Assembly (NCBI GenBank): GCA_050952465.1
Contig: JBMNKZ010000002.1
Span: 248,001-312,000 of the forward strand
From: DUPU01 sp050952465
GTDB taxonomy: Bacteria; Bacillota; Dehalobacteriia; Dehalobacteriales; Dehalobacteriaceae
Length of the DNA: 64,000 bases
Direction: 5' to 3'
Shown here: one piece after another, positions 35,546-44,732 of the stretch
How positions within the stretch are numbered: position 1 is the first letter of the stretch
How the letters are laid out: every line of letters starts with the position of its first letter
Notes under the pieces: generated by a model
Told to the model about the DNA's origin: nothing
What the model saw: the letters and a program-made list of their open reading frames with translations, nothing else
Databases searched by the model: none
Translations under genes and position numbers: made by a program

Positions 35546-35621
35546 CAGGTCCTCCATAATTACCGTTATTTTTATTCAGTATATCATTTTGGGGGTAAGA
35601 AAAAAATAACAGAACAATTAC

Positions 35622-35660
35622 ATCCCAAAAAAAAGAGGAAGCAACAGAAAATTGCTTCCC
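35622..35660 (-). terminator. Terminator of the BCCT transporter gene
   Basis: GGAAGCAA (35637-35644) pairs with TTGCTTCC (35652-35659). On the minus strand the stem is followed by TCTTTTTTTT. Confidence 0.88.
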
Positions 35661-35679
35661 CAACCTACTAAAAATCTTC

Positions 35680-37242
35680 TTACATCTTTACTGTTTCACC
35701 TTTAGCTGCGGAAACACTCCTTGCAATCTCCTTTTGAGAAAACTCTCTGTTAAGATATTTGAACATGCAATAAATTATCCCGCATATGATTAACATAAAG
35801 GGTAAAGCCGTGAAAATTGAGGCTGCCTTTAAAGCATTTATACCGCCAGCTATAACTAAAGCGGCGGTTACTCCGCCTTCAATAACTCCCCAGAATACTT
35901 TTACTCCAGTGTGCGGTTCAAGAGCACCTCCTGATGAATACATCCCAACTGTAAATGTGGCCGAGTCTGCAGAGGTAATGAAAAAGGTAGCAATTAAACA
36001 AGTAGCGAGAAGGGCAACGATGCCTCCTCCTGGAAGGTGGCTTAAAGTAATAAACAAGGCGCTGGTTTGGTCAGCCGCTACAGCATCGGCAATTCCTCCT
36101 GGTCCAAAAAGATCAATATGGAGTGCTGTGGAACCAAATATCCCTATCCAAATAATACTTAATAATACAGGTGCAATGAGCACACCGGTGACAAATTCTT
36201 TAACGGTACGCCCTTTGGAAATTCTGGCAATAAACCCGCCAACAAATGGGCCCCAAGAGATCCACCAAGCCCAATAGAATACCGTCCAGCCACCGACCCA
36301 ATTGTAGCCGGCTTTTTCAGTATAGATACCATTGGGGTCAGCATAGAAACTTAGCCAAAGAAGGTTTTGTAAATAATCACCGGTAGTAGTAACAATCATA
36401 TTTAAGATATACAAGGTAGGACCAGTAAGTAACAAAAACACCATCATAATGCTCATTAATGACATATTAATGTTACTAAGCCAGAGAATTCCTCGTTTAA
36501 TACCGGTTACTGCGGAAGTAATAAATAATATTGTTACCACAACAATAACTAAAACTGCATTAGCATTATTGACTTCCATTCCCGCAAGGTAATTTAGTCC
36601 CCCGTTAATCTGCATGGCACCCAAACCTAAGGATGTGCCCACACCGGCAACAGTAGCTATTACCGCGAAAATATCAATAGCTTTAGCATATCCACCATCC
36701 AAATTATCCCTTCCTAATATTGGCTCAAATATGGAACTGATTCGGGCAGGCAAATCTTTTCTAAAACTAACATATGCAAGTGCCAAACCTGTAATGGCAT
36801 AAATCGACCAAGGATGCAAGCCCCAGTGGAATATAGTTTGTCTTAAACCCCATTGAGCGGATGCCGCAGTATTTGCTTCTCCCACGGGAGGGGACGCAAA
36901 ATAGGTCATAGGCTCAGCGATACTCCAGAAAATCAGTCCAATACCCATGGCAGCACTAAACAGCATAGCAAACCAACTAAGAGTGGAGTATTCCGGCACA
37001 TCATCATCTTTCCCTAATTTAATTTTCCCATACTTACTGAAAGCAAAAATGAAACAAACCAGCACAAACAAGGTTACAATCAACAGATACAACCATCCGA
37101 GGGTATCATAAATATAGTTTAATGCCGTATTAATTGCGTTACCTGCTGCTTCCGGCACTGCCATCATCCAGATGATACAAACTAAACAAATGGCGGCAGC
37201 AGGATAAAACACTTTCTTATCTAACGTTTTCAAAAAATCCAT
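35680..37242 (-). CDS. BCCT-family betaine/carnitine/choline transporter
   Basis: A 520-residue, 12-helix transporter with the BCCT signature GWTVFYWAWWISWGPFVGGFIARISKGRTV, the aromatic box typical of quaternary-amine binding, and the MGIGLIFWSIAEPM helix containing the Gly-rich stretch AAMGIGL. Members move glycine betaine, carnitine or similar compounds with Na+ or H+ or by exchange. Next to three mttB genes, it most likely supplies a quaternary amine for demethylation rather than only osmoprotection. ATG 37242 follows AAAAGGAGG. Confidence 0.93.
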   Translation of the reverse strand: MDFLKTLDKKVFYPAAAICLVCIIWMMAVPEAAGNAINTALNYIYDTLGWLYLLIVTLFVLVCFIFAFSKYGKIKLGKDDDVPEYSTLSWFAMLFSAAMGIGLIFWSIAEPMTYFASPPVGEANTAASAQWGLRQTIFHWGLHPWSIYAITGLALAYVSFRKDLPARISSIFEPILGRDNLDGGYAKAIDIFAVIATVAGVGTSLGLGAMQINGGLNYLAGMEVNNANAVLVIVVVTILFITSAVTGIKRGILWLSNINMSLMSIMMVFLLLTGPTLYILNMIVTTTGDYLQNLLWLSFYADPNGIYTEKAGYNWVGGWTVFYWAWWISWGPFVGGFIARISKGRTVKEFVTGVLIAPVLLSIIWIGIFGSTALHIDLFGPGGIADAVAADQTSALFITLSHLPGGGIVALLATCLIATFFITSADSATFTVGMYSSGGALEPHTGVKVFWGVIEGGVTAALVIAGGINALKAASIFTALPFMLIICGIIYCMFKYLNREFSQKEIARSVSAAKGETVKM

Positions 37243-37661
37243 TAAACAAACCTCCTTTTAATTTTTGCATTAAAAAGATGTAGGGATTTTCCTGAAAAAT
37301 AAGTGACTTGTCTGAACCAGTTTTTTTGTTAATTAGGGCCTTACTATGGCAACAGCAGAGGGTATCTAGGACAAAATATAAAACCTTAGAACAAGTATGT
37401 GGATTGAAAAACATATTAGGCTTTGATATAACGAACTAATTATTTAGAGTAAGCTTGCTTATTTTTTTATAAAGTCACCTCCTTTGGCATCGAACCGGTA
37501 TTGCTTAAAGCAAATACCAGGTAAAATTTTTGTCTGCACTTCCTAAACATTGGCGTTGTTTTAATTGCTCCTTAGGAAGTACATATGCCTTTTTATGACA
37601 CCGCAGCTGCTGTTTGCTGCCATATTATGTATTAATGAAATAAAGCAGATAAAAATAATTT
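37243..37661 (-). other. Intergenic region between hydantoinase copy A and the BCCT gene
   Basis: No gene is supported. It holds two hairpins: ACTTCCTAA/TTAGGAAGT (37538-37580) and GGTATTGCTT/AAGCAAATACC (37497-37518). It also holds a consensus ribosome site AAAGGAGGTGA (37475-37485, minus) that is followed by no start codon at usable distance. A short overlapping ORF into the BCCT ribosome site looks spurious. Confidence 0.6.
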
Positions 37662-39684
37662 CTATGATCCATAGGTTTCAAACACAAAAAACCCTTCTTT
37701 TTCTTCCCCTTTTCTCCATTCCGGCCGCCCTACAGCAGTAACTTCGATCCGGGACTCTACATAAACATCTTTCTCAATCATGCTGGCATTAGCATAGATA
37801 TCTTTATGATCTATTACCAATTCATAATTTTTTGCCCCTGCTTTTGCTGCGGCCAAAGCTGCCCGTGCTTTTGCTTCTTTTAAAGAATAGTTTACTGCCT
37901 CTTCTAATTCTTCAAATACTTTTCTCTCCCACGGAGCATGCATTAAATAGCCACTCCCGGCTTCACCTGGTTTAATCAAAACTTTTACCGTCTCCATAAT
38001 CTTCCCTGTGGCGGCCCCTATAGCATTAGCCACCTCTGCATAAGGAGGAATAATTAATTCAGTATGCAATTTTTCTGCCATTTTTGGCAACCAAGCTGCT
38101 ACCGGAGCACCAATACCAATTACCGGAACCCTCATTTTGAATAAACAATCAAAAGCCTGATTCTTACATGGTTCTAAAGCCTTATTAATAAAGTACATAG
38201 ATGAAGCGTCTTTTTTAAACCATGTTTTCTGCCCTTCAAAGCTAGATAGGCTTTGCAGACAGGTAATGCATAGATCATTCACTATTCTATCGGAAGCTTT
38301 TTCGATAAACTCTTCTTTCGATATTCCTGCCCTTTCCGCAAGAATTTCTACTCCTATGATAGATGCATCACTATTCCATTGATGATAAACTCCTTTGGCA
38401 TGGAGAATATCCGTTGGAGTAACTGAGACCCGAGCTACAATTCCTAAGTTCACCAGATGTTGAAGATTAATCAGATTCGGGTCAATCTCCAATTGCTCGG
38501 CTAGATAGTAAAGACTCCTCGGCCCACCTTGCAAAATACTAATTGCCTTTCTCTCCCAATCGCTGAGTTCTTCTGCAGTACCATTTTTCAAAAACATAAA
38601 GCAATCGGTAGCCTGGGCAAACATCAAATCATAATTCTCTTCAAAATTTGTCTTTAAATCCTCAACAAGAGCTGGATAGTTATGACCGACAACACAAAGG
38701 GGCCATACCCTTTGGGGTCCAACCACAATATCCCTATCCCGATTTACTTGAATATAACTATCCCCGCCTAAACCATAGGTATATATTTCAGCCGCTTGAA
38801 CCCGGGTAAGCCAACCACCTACCATTGCCCCCTCCTGATTAACCTTTGGGACACCATTTTTTAATATGGCAATATCCGTAGTGGTGCCTCCCATATCCAA
38901 AACCAGAGCTTCCGAAGTGTCCGTTAGAAAAGTGCCACCGATGATACTTGACGCCGGCCCAGAAAGAATAGTTTCAATAGGCTTCTCTCTTGCCAGGGAC
39001 TCACTCATTAAACACCCGTCCCCTTTAACAATCATAATCGAGGCCTCTATTTCTTTTTCCTCCAGTGCCTTTTTCACAGACTCAATTAATTCCGTAATGA
39101 CTGGAATTAACCGCGCATTAAGTACAGCAGTGACAGTTCGTTCATAAAAACCTAAGGAGGTAGTCAATTGATGAGCACATACTACCGGAAGATCTAGTAT
39201 TTCTTGAACCAGTTCGGCTGCCGCAAGTTCATGCTCTGGATTTCTGACACTTAAATACCCTGAAATAGCAACAGCATCTACCTTACCCTTAAATTCACAA
39301 ATGGCCTTCTTTGTTAATTCCAGATCGAGATCTTCCTGACGTCGACCTTTTATATCATGTCCACCAGGCAGGACAGCATAATGGGCTACCGGAAGCTTGT
39401 CAATAGGTTCATGTCCGATCATGAGTAATCCTACTTCACACCCACGACCTTCCACGATAGCATTTGTTGCTAAAGTTGTAGAAAGCGAGATTACGCTTAT
39501 TCTATGAAAATCCTGAAAATCCAGATTATTGATACAGTTACGGATCCCAACAGATAAGTCTTCTCTAGTGGTTAAGGCCTTAGCCTTGGTGATAATTTTT
39601 TTACTCTCCGGCTCCACCACAACTCCATCAGTGTAAGTACCTCCGGTATCTATGCCAAGTACTAGTGACATTGTCCTTCCTCCC
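37635..39684. repeat. Long direct repeat, copy A (about 2.05 kb)
   Basis: This block is almost identical to 44733-46782, same orientation, offset 7098 bp. It covers the whole hydantoinase-family gene, its ribosome site and about 27 bp past its stop. The flanks differ. Confidence 0.95.
37662..39671 (-). CDS. Hydantoinase/oxoprolinase-family ASKHA ATPase, copy A
   Basis: 669 residues from ATG 39671; an upstream TTG would overlap the GGGAGGA ribosome site. The phosphate-binding motifs of the ASKHA fold are clear: IDTGGTYTDGVVVEP at the N-terminus (Hydantoinase_A N-domain) and VLDMGGTTTDIAILKNG in the middle. No HyuB/oxoprolinase beta-subunit gene is nearby, so hydantoin hydrolysis is doubtful. 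Lone members are found beside MttB-type methyltransferases, which suggests an ATP-driven helper role. It lies 83 bp downstream of the mttB trio. It differs from copy B at nine residues. Confidence 0.85.
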   Translation of the reverse strand: MSLVLGIDTGGTYTDGVVVEPESKKIITKAKALTTREDLSVGIRNCINNLDFQDFHRISVISLSTTLATNAIVEGRGCEVGLLMIGHEPIDKLPVAHYAVLPGGHDIKGRRQEDLDLELTKKAICEFKGKVDAVAISGYLSVRNPEHELAAAELVQEILDLPVVCAHQLTTSLGFYERTVTAVLNARLIPVITELIESVKKALEEKEIEASIMIVKGDGCLMSESLAREKPIETILSGPASSIIGGTFLTDTSEALVLDMGGTTTDIAILKNGVPKVNQEGAMVGGWLTRVQAAEIYTYGLGGDSYIQVNRDRDIVVGPQRVWPLCVVGHNYPALVEDLKTNFEENYDLMFAQATDCFMFLKNGTAEELSDWERKAISILQGGPRSLYYLAEQLEIDPNLINLQHLVNLGIVARVSVTPTDILHAKGVYHQWNSDASIIGVEILAERAGISKEEFIEKASDRIVNDLCITCLQSLSSFEGQKTWFKKDASSMYFINKALEPCKNQAFDCLFKMRVPVIGIGAPVAAWLPKMAEKLHTELIIPPYAEVANAIGAATGKIMETVKVLIKPGEAGSGYLMHAPWERKVFEELEEAVNYSLKEAKARAALAAAKAGAKNYELVIDHKDIYANASMIEKDVYVESRIEVTAVGRPEWRKGEEKEGFFVFETYGS

Positions 39685-39714
39685 AAAAACTCGATAAGTT
39701 CAGAAAAATGGTTA

Positions 39715-39743
39715 GAGGCTGCCCGTTAAAAGCAGGCAGCCGT
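39715..39743 (-). terminator. Hairpin between mttB-1 and hydantoinase copy A
   Basis: GGCTGCC (39717-39723) pairs with GGCAGCC (39735-39741), just after the mttB-1 stop on the minus strand. The T run is weak (TCTAACCATTTTT), so partial termination or processing is as likely as full termination. Confidence 0.45.
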
Positions 39744-39754
39744 TTTATTATATT

Positions 39755-41221
39755 TTACTCATCTTCCCCTGGCATATGACCAACAGCATTTTCCACGATA
39801 TCCCTAATTTTAGCAGCTACATCTTTCGGCAGCGGAGCAGGTTCATGATAATTAATGATATCCCTTACCCTTTCATTTGCTACCTGTGTTAAAGTCTTGC
39901 TGCCGGCTTTTTCATAAATTTCCCGAGCGGCCCTATTCACTAAACGGGGAACATAGTTTTCTTCCATGTGTACCTGGGTATGTTCTTCATCACCGAATTT
40001 TCCACCAGGTCCTACTTTTTCAATTACATCTAGTGCTAATGATTCTTCATCAACTTTAATTCCTTTTGTTAGGCGTCTGGCCATGCCAAGAATCTCATCA
40101 GCAATTACTACTAAGTCCAAATTGGATGTAGTTCCGTATTCGGAATATCCAATATCATGGTTTAGGTTAGCCCCAGACATATTGGTCATAGCTATAGACA
40201 AAGCTGCTTCGATACCGGCCTGCTCATCTATGATACAAGAGTCGGTACATCCGGCTGTACCAAACATAGGAATATTAAGATAATGAGCTACATCCGCCAG
40301 TCCGGCAAGAAGCAGATGCAGTTCGGGAGCACCATACGAGAAGATAGTAGATCCCATATCTAAGATGGTATAGACACCACCCATAATGAAAGGAGCTCCT
40401 TCTCTAGTGCACTGACTCAATACCAGGCCACTTAGGCTTTCGCATAAGCCTTGTACCATCACCCCGGCCATAGTAGCAGGAGCGGTACCTCCGGCCATAA
40501 TACACGGTGTATAAATAGTGGGTAATGCTTTCTTGGCTCCCATAACTAATTTTTGGGCTGCTTCCCTGCAGTGCATCCCGGGGGAAATGGGCTCAGCATA
40601 AAGGCAAATGAAAGGATTCCGCCGCAATTCTTCCTCACCGCCAGCCACGATTTCCGCCATTTTGATGCAGTCTTCCTGACCCCACTGATCCACACAAACA
40701 GTAATAATCGGTTTTTCAGTATTCAAAATCTGTTGCTCAAATTCATGACGGTCAGAAATTAGGAGGGGTACATCTTGTACAATCCCCAATGACATGGCAT
40801 AATCAATATTCGGTAGAGCATCAAGAAGTTTAGTAGCCCAACCTACAGACTGTCTAGTGGCACGATGTCTTTCATTGGTAAAAGGATTTCTGGTGAAAGG
40901 AGTACACGGTCCGGAACCGAAATAGGCATTATTTCCCTCTACAAATAATTCCCGGGCACCGGTACGGCTATTGCATAAAACAATGTGTTTCTGACAAGTT
41001 TTTAAAGCACGCTCGGTAATATGAGCAGGAATTCTTACTCTTCTTCCGTCGACCCAGCAGCCGGCTTTCTTTAATATTTCCAAAGATTCTTTATCGTAAA
41101 AATCGGTCCCGGTACGCCACATTGCCTCTTCCGCGGCATATACTAACTCCTGACACTGGGCAGGTGAGAAAACATTCATCATGGTGCTGGCATAAGCTTT
41201 AAAATTACTTCTCGTTGTCAA
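39755..41221 (-). CDS. MttB-superfamily methyltransferase 1 (non-pyrrolysine)
   Basis: A 488-residue MttB/trimethylamine-methyltransferase-family protein. Core motifs include AGGTAPATMAGVMVQGLCESLSGLVLSQ, FGTAGCTDSCIIDEQAGIEAA and VGPGGKFGDEEHTQVHMEE. It is a continuous frame with no internal UAG, as in glycine-betaine methyltransferase MtgB and other non-Pyl members. In the family the enzyme moves a methyl group from a quaternary amine to a corrinoid protein. The start is TTG 41221 after GAAAGGAGAG, 32 bp behind mttB-2. The substrate is not determinable. Confidence 0.9.
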   Translation of the reverse strand: MTTRSNFKAYASTMMNVFSPAQCQELVYAAEEAMWRTGTDFYDKESLEILKKAGCWVDGRRVRIPAHITERALKTCQKHIVLCNSRTGARELFVEGNNAYFGSGPCTPFTRNPFTNERHRATRQSVGWATKLLDALPNIDYAMSLGIVQDVPLLISDRHEFEQQILNTEKPIITVCVDQWGQEDCIKMAEIVAGGEEELRRNPFICLYAEPISPGMHCREAAQKLVMGAKKALPTIYTPCIMAGGTAPATMAGVMVQGLCESLSGLVLSQCTREGAPFIMGGVYTILDMGSTIFSYGAPELHLLLAGLADVAHYLNIPMFGTAGCTDSCIIDEQAGIEAALSIAMTNMSGANLNHDIGYSEYGTTSNLDLVVIADEILGMARRLTKGIKVDEESLALDVIEKVGPGGKFGDEEHTQVHMEENYVPRLVNRAAREIYEKAGSKTLTQVANERVRDIINYHEPAPLPKDVAAKIRDIVENAVGHMPGEDE

Positions 41222-41253
41222 CTTAAATCTCTCCTTTCTCTCTCAAGAAATTC

Positions 41254-42726
41254 CTATTTTACAGCCGCTTCAACTTTAGCAACAATAGCTTTAATTTCCA
41301 CTAACTTTTCTTCAGCTAATTTTTCCGGTTGATGGTTCTTCAGAAGATCCAGGGTTTTTTCCTTAACTCTTTGTCCCATAGACTTAGCACCGGCAGCAGT
41401 CCAATCATCGATACGTTTCCGGTTCATTAAAGTTGGCCACCAAAACTCGGACCTAAAGAACTTCATAGTATGCTCTTCTCCCAGATAGTGTCCGCCCGGC
41501 TGAACAGCGTCAATTACTCCACGAGCTAATCTTTCTTCGTTTACTTCTACACCCCTCATCATTCTCCGAGTCATGCCCATGACCTCATCACCCATAACAA
41601 GAAGTTCCAGGGAACCAGTTAATCCGTATTCCATCAGGCCGCTTCCGTGAATTAGGTTGGTGCCGCTCATGCCGGCATGGAGGATTGAGAAGGCAGCTTC
41701 CAGACCCATCTGAGCATCGCTTCGTTTCGCATCGGTAGCCCCGGCAAAACCAAAGCTGGGAACGCGTAAATAACGCATTACATTGGCAAACCCAGTGCCC
41801 ATCAATTCCACTTCCGGTGCTCCTAAGGGTTTAATTCCGTTCATTTTATCATCAATGGTAAATAAACTCCCGCCAATTACCGGTGCTCCTTGACGCACCA
41901 ACTGGGCAAGGAGTACCCCTACTAAAACATCGGCAGCGGCAACCACAATGGCACCGGCCGGTGTCGCCGGTGCGGTATCCCCGGCAACTAATTTTGTGGC
42001 ATAAACAAAAGGAATCCCATTCTTAGCCGCAAAAATCACTTTAGCCAAAGTTTCATCAGAGTGAACCAAAGTTCCCTCCGTGGCAAAATAAAGGGCTAGA
42101 AAAGGATTCTTCTGTAATTCTTTTAATCCGCCGGCAATTGCGGCCGCAATTTCAATAATAGCTTCAGCCTGTTTTACGTTTTTTACACTTTGAATAATAG
42201 GCTTAGTGGTATTTGTAACCAGTGCTTCAAAGGCATGGACTTCAGCTACAGCAGGATCAACATCAACAGGCAAGCCATTATTCATGGCAAAGTCAATATT
42301 CTTTAAACCATCGCAAAGAATTGCGGTATTTGCCACATCGGATTTTACCGGTTTTCTAATTTCTTCGGTTGTTGGATCCAAAATATAAACATTATCCTGC
42401 CCCGGTCCGTAATAAGCATTGGTGGTTTCTAAGGTCAAAGCTCTTTTTCCGTTTCTGTTACATAGGGTAATCCGAGAAGGAGCAGTTCTTACAGCCCATT
42501 CGGATAAAGCGGAGGGAATACGTACTCTGTTGCCGTCTACCCAGCACCCACCTTTTTCAAACAGTTCCAAGGCTTCTTTATTTTCTACCTCAACACCGGT
42601 TCGTTCCAGTACTTCAAGAACTGTCATGAAAATTTCTTCACACTGGTCATCACTTAGCATCTTCCATAATGTGGTCTGGTTTACCTCATAATTTGCCCGG
42701 GTATATTTACTTTTTGTTGTATACAA
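41254..42726 (-). CDS. MttB-superfamily methyltransferase 2 (non-pyrrolysine)
   Basis: A 490-residue MttB-family protein, clearly divergent from its two neighbours. Motifs are AGDTAPATPAGAIVVAAADVLVGVLLAQ, FGFAGATDAKRSDAQMGLEAAFS and VQPGGHYLGEEHTMKFF. No internal UAG. The start is TTG 42726 after AGAAAGGAGAG. It sits second in the tandem array. Divergence between the three paralogues suggests three different methylated amines rather than a dosage effect. Confidence 0.9.
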   Translation of the reverse strand: MYTTKSKYTRANYEVNQTTLWKMLSDDQCEEIFMTVLEVLERTGVEVENKEALELFEKGGCWVDGNRVRIPSALSEWAVRTAPSRITLCNRNGKRALTLETTNAYYGPGQDNVYILDPTTEEIRKPVKSDVANTAILCDGLKNIDFAMNNGLPVDVDPAVAEVHAFEALVTNTTKPIIQSVKNVKQAEAIIEIAAAIAGGLKELQKNPFLALYFATEGTLVHSDETLAKVIFAAKNGIPFVYATKLVAGDTAPATPAGAIVVAAADVLVGVLLAQLVRQGAPVIGGSLFTIDDKMNGIKPLGAPEVELMGTGFANVMRYLRVPSFGFAGATDAKRSDAQMGLEAAFSILHAGMSGTNLIHGSGLMEYGLTGSLELLVMGDEVMGMTRRMMRGVEVNEERLARGVIDAVQPGGHYLGEEHTMKFFRSEFWWPTLMNRKRIDDWTAAGAKSMGQRVKEKTLDLLKNHQPEKLAEEKLVEIKAIVAKVEAAVK

Positions 42727-42824
42727 CTGTCTTCTCTCCTTTCTTATTCACAAAATTTTACCTAATAATTTTTTGCATAAATCTCTACTACTCAGGCAAC
42801 ATTAGGGCTAAATCCTCCTTTCCT

Positions 42825-44258
42825 CTACTGTTTAATTAACTCTTTGCTTCTCTTTTCGATGAAGGTAGATATTTCTTTGTCCAAAGCTTCGTCCAATGGA
42901 GGAGCTTGGTATTCAGCCAAGATTTTTTGCCATTTTTCTTTGGCTCTTTGGACAGTATCTTTGCTGCCCTTGGCAATCCACGCTTCATAACCTTGACGGT
43001 CACTTAGAGTGGGAACCCTGAGTTCCTGGCGATGTTTTTCCAAGGTGCTTGTCTGGTAAAGGAAGTGTCCGCCGGGGCCTACTTCCTTAATGTCGTCCAA
43101 AACAAACATCTCCTCGGCGATGTGGTATCCTTTAAGGTATTTCAATACCAGACCGGCAATTTCATTATCCAAGATGAATTTCTCATAGGAGAAAGCAGTG
43201 TAGTACTGCATAATACCGGCAGCGTGAAGTACATAGTTAATGCCAGAGAGAGCCGCAGATAACAACACCATCATGGATTCATAACCGGCTTGGGCATCAA
43301 CAATTTTAGCATCATTAAGACCGCCGCCCCCCCGGCTGGGAACACCATAGAAACGTGCCATCTGGGCACTGGCGGAAGTGTAAAGAGAAGTTTCCGCGGT
43401 ACCGATGGAGAGACTGACGGTTCTCATATCGCAAGGACTGGAGGCGGAACCGTAAATAACCGGAGTTCCGGGGTTGACGCATTGTGCTAATACAATACCG
43501 GCAAGGACTTCTGCGTTTTGTAAGGTGATAGTGCCTGCCATAGTGGCAGGGCCGGTGGAACCGGACATGACCAAAGAGGATATGAGGCAAGCCTGACCTG
43601 CTTTGGCATATGTCATTAAGGCGGCAAGCATTCTGTCGTCATATTTCAAAGGACTAATTGAGTTGATCAAGGTGATCAAAACGGGATTCTTTTTAATAAT
43701 TTCCCTACCGCCAAACATCATTTCGGCAATGGCTACAGAGTCACCGGCACCGATCTCGCCATAAGCACTGCCCATAAAAGCTTTGTCGGAATTCTTTATA
43801 TGGCTGTATAACATTTTCAGGTGCCTGATTTCATCGGGAACATCATTTGGTTCGCAGACATTCCCACCGGTGGCGTGAACATTTTCACATGCTCCGGCCA
43901 ATTTTACGATATTGTCATAGTCTTCCATAGTGGAATAACGCCTGCTGCCGTTGGCTTCGTAGATATAGGGAGGGCCATAAGATGGAGTAAAGATGATATC
44001 AGTATGGTTGCAGTTTATGTTCTTTTCTGCATTTCTGGCATGAAGAGTGAAAGCTCTGGGAGCTTTTTTTACCATCTCTTCTACAAATTCTTTTTTAAAG
44101 TAAACCCGGTGGCCATCCGCTTTTTGCCCGTATTCCTGTAAAACTTCCACTGCGGGATCATAAGTGAATTCCACACCCACTTCTTCCAAAATCTGTAGTG
44201 TTTTTTCATGAATTTTCTGTACATCTTCTTTTGCTAACACATCAAATTTAGGTATCAT
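42825..44258 (-). CDS. MttB-superfamily methyltransferase 3 (non-pyrrolysine), first gene of the array
   Basis: A 477-residue MttB-family protein. The opening MIPKFDVLAKEDVQKIHEKTLQILEEVGVEF is typical of the family; other marks are SGSTGPATMAGTITLQNAEVLAGIVLAQ, GGGLNDAKIVDAQAGYESM and VGPGGHFLYQTSTLEKHR. No internal UAG. ATG 44258 follows AAAGGAG. It is the promoter-proximal gene, about 150 bp downstream of a consensus sigma-54 promoter. The substrate is unknown; quaternary amines such as glycine betaine are the likely class. Confidence 0.9.
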   Translation of the reverse strand: MIPKFDVLAKEDVQKIHEKTLQILEEVGVEFTYDPAVEVLQEYGQKADGHRVYFKKEFVEEMVKKAPRAFTLHARNAEKNINCNHTDIIFTPSYGPPYIYEANGSRRYSTMEDYDNIVKLAGACENVHATGGNVCEPNDVPDEIRHLKMLYSHIKNSDKAFMGSAYGEIGAGDSVAIAEMMFGGREIIKKNPVLITLINSISPLKYDDRMLAALMTYAKAGQACLISSLVMSGSTGPATMAGTITLQNAEVLAGIVLAQCVNPGTPVIYGSASSPCDMRTVSLSIGTAETSLYTSASAQMARFYGVPSRGGGGLNDAKIVDAQAGYESMMVLLSAALSGINYVLHAAGIMQYYTAFSYEKFILDNEIAGLVLKYLKGYHIAEEMFVLDDIKEVGPGGHFLYQTSTLEKHRQELRVPTLSDRQGYEAWIAKGSKDTVQRAKEKWQKILAEYQAPPLDEALDKEISTFIEKRSKELIKQ

Positions 44259-44367
44259 TTTAAAGACTCCTTTTTTCTTTTTTATGAAAATGATATTACT
44301 TCCTACTTTTCATCTGCTTTCCTGTTAGTTTATCCCCGTGGATTTTTAAACTATTGTAGGCGCCCTA

Positions 44368-44394
44368 TGCGGGACACTGCTACAGCGTTCCGCA
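44368..44394 (-). promoter_or_regulatory. Leader hairpin at the start of the mttB transcript
   Basis: A 12-bp stem with one mismatch and a TAG loop (arms beginning TGCGG and ending CCGCA). It begins a few bases after the start point expected from the sigma-54 promoter, so it would cap the 5' end of the mRNA. A protective or regulatory role is inferred. Confidence 0.5.
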
Positions 44395-44409
44395 TCTTTA
44401 ATTATATAA

Positions 44410-44425
44410 AGCAAGAGATATGCCA
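44410..44425 (-). promoter_or_regulatory. Consensus sigma-54 (RpoN) promoter of the mttB operon
   Basis: On the minus strand the sequence TGGCATATCTCTTGCT matches the sigma-54 consensus TGGCAYRN4TTGCW at every defined position, with the GG and GC doublets 10 bp apart. It is about 150 bp before mttB-3 and after the terminator of the preceding gene. Sigma-54 promoters need an AAA+ enhancer-binding activator; none is encoded in this window. Confidence 0.75.
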
Positions 44426-44585
44426 AATTATTCTATTGAGGAAAGATTATATGGTAACAATCTGGAAATACTGATAAAACGTGGAACTTAGCCGGGTGAA
44501 AAAATTCCCATGAGAAATTGCCTGATGATATCTCTCCACATGAACGGATCCAAAAAGCAAAAATAAGCAAAACCTAATGCAAAAT

Positions 44586-44621
44586 GCAAAAAAAACGCCA
44601 ACCTAATAAAAAGGTTGGCGT
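44586..44621 (-). terminator. Terminator of hydantoinase copy B
   Basis: ACGCCAACCT (44595-44604) pairs with AGGTTGGCGT (44612-44621). On the minus strand it is followed by TTTTTTTT. Confidence 0.9.
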
Positions 44622-44732
44622 AGAAAAGACACATGTATTGTTAATTTATGAATTCACTTAACTCCGTTTTTTCCATGGGATAAGCCAATGCTTGCCTAAT
44701 ACCAAGAATCCTGTTAAGCCTGACTAATTATG

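Noticed and set aside
37217..37414. A 65-residue minus-strand frame running into the BCCT gene
   Set aside because: It reads through the BCCT ribosome site and start and has no ribosome site of its own.
37435..37518. Possible tRNA-Pyl or other tRNA suggested by CTCTAAA and GGTTCGATGCC strings
   Set aside because: No acceptor stem, anticodon stem or T stem can be paired around these strings.
39755..44258. Pyrrolysine (UAG) in the three MttB genes, expected because pylD is nearby
   Set aside because: All three frames are open over their full family length with no internal TAG.
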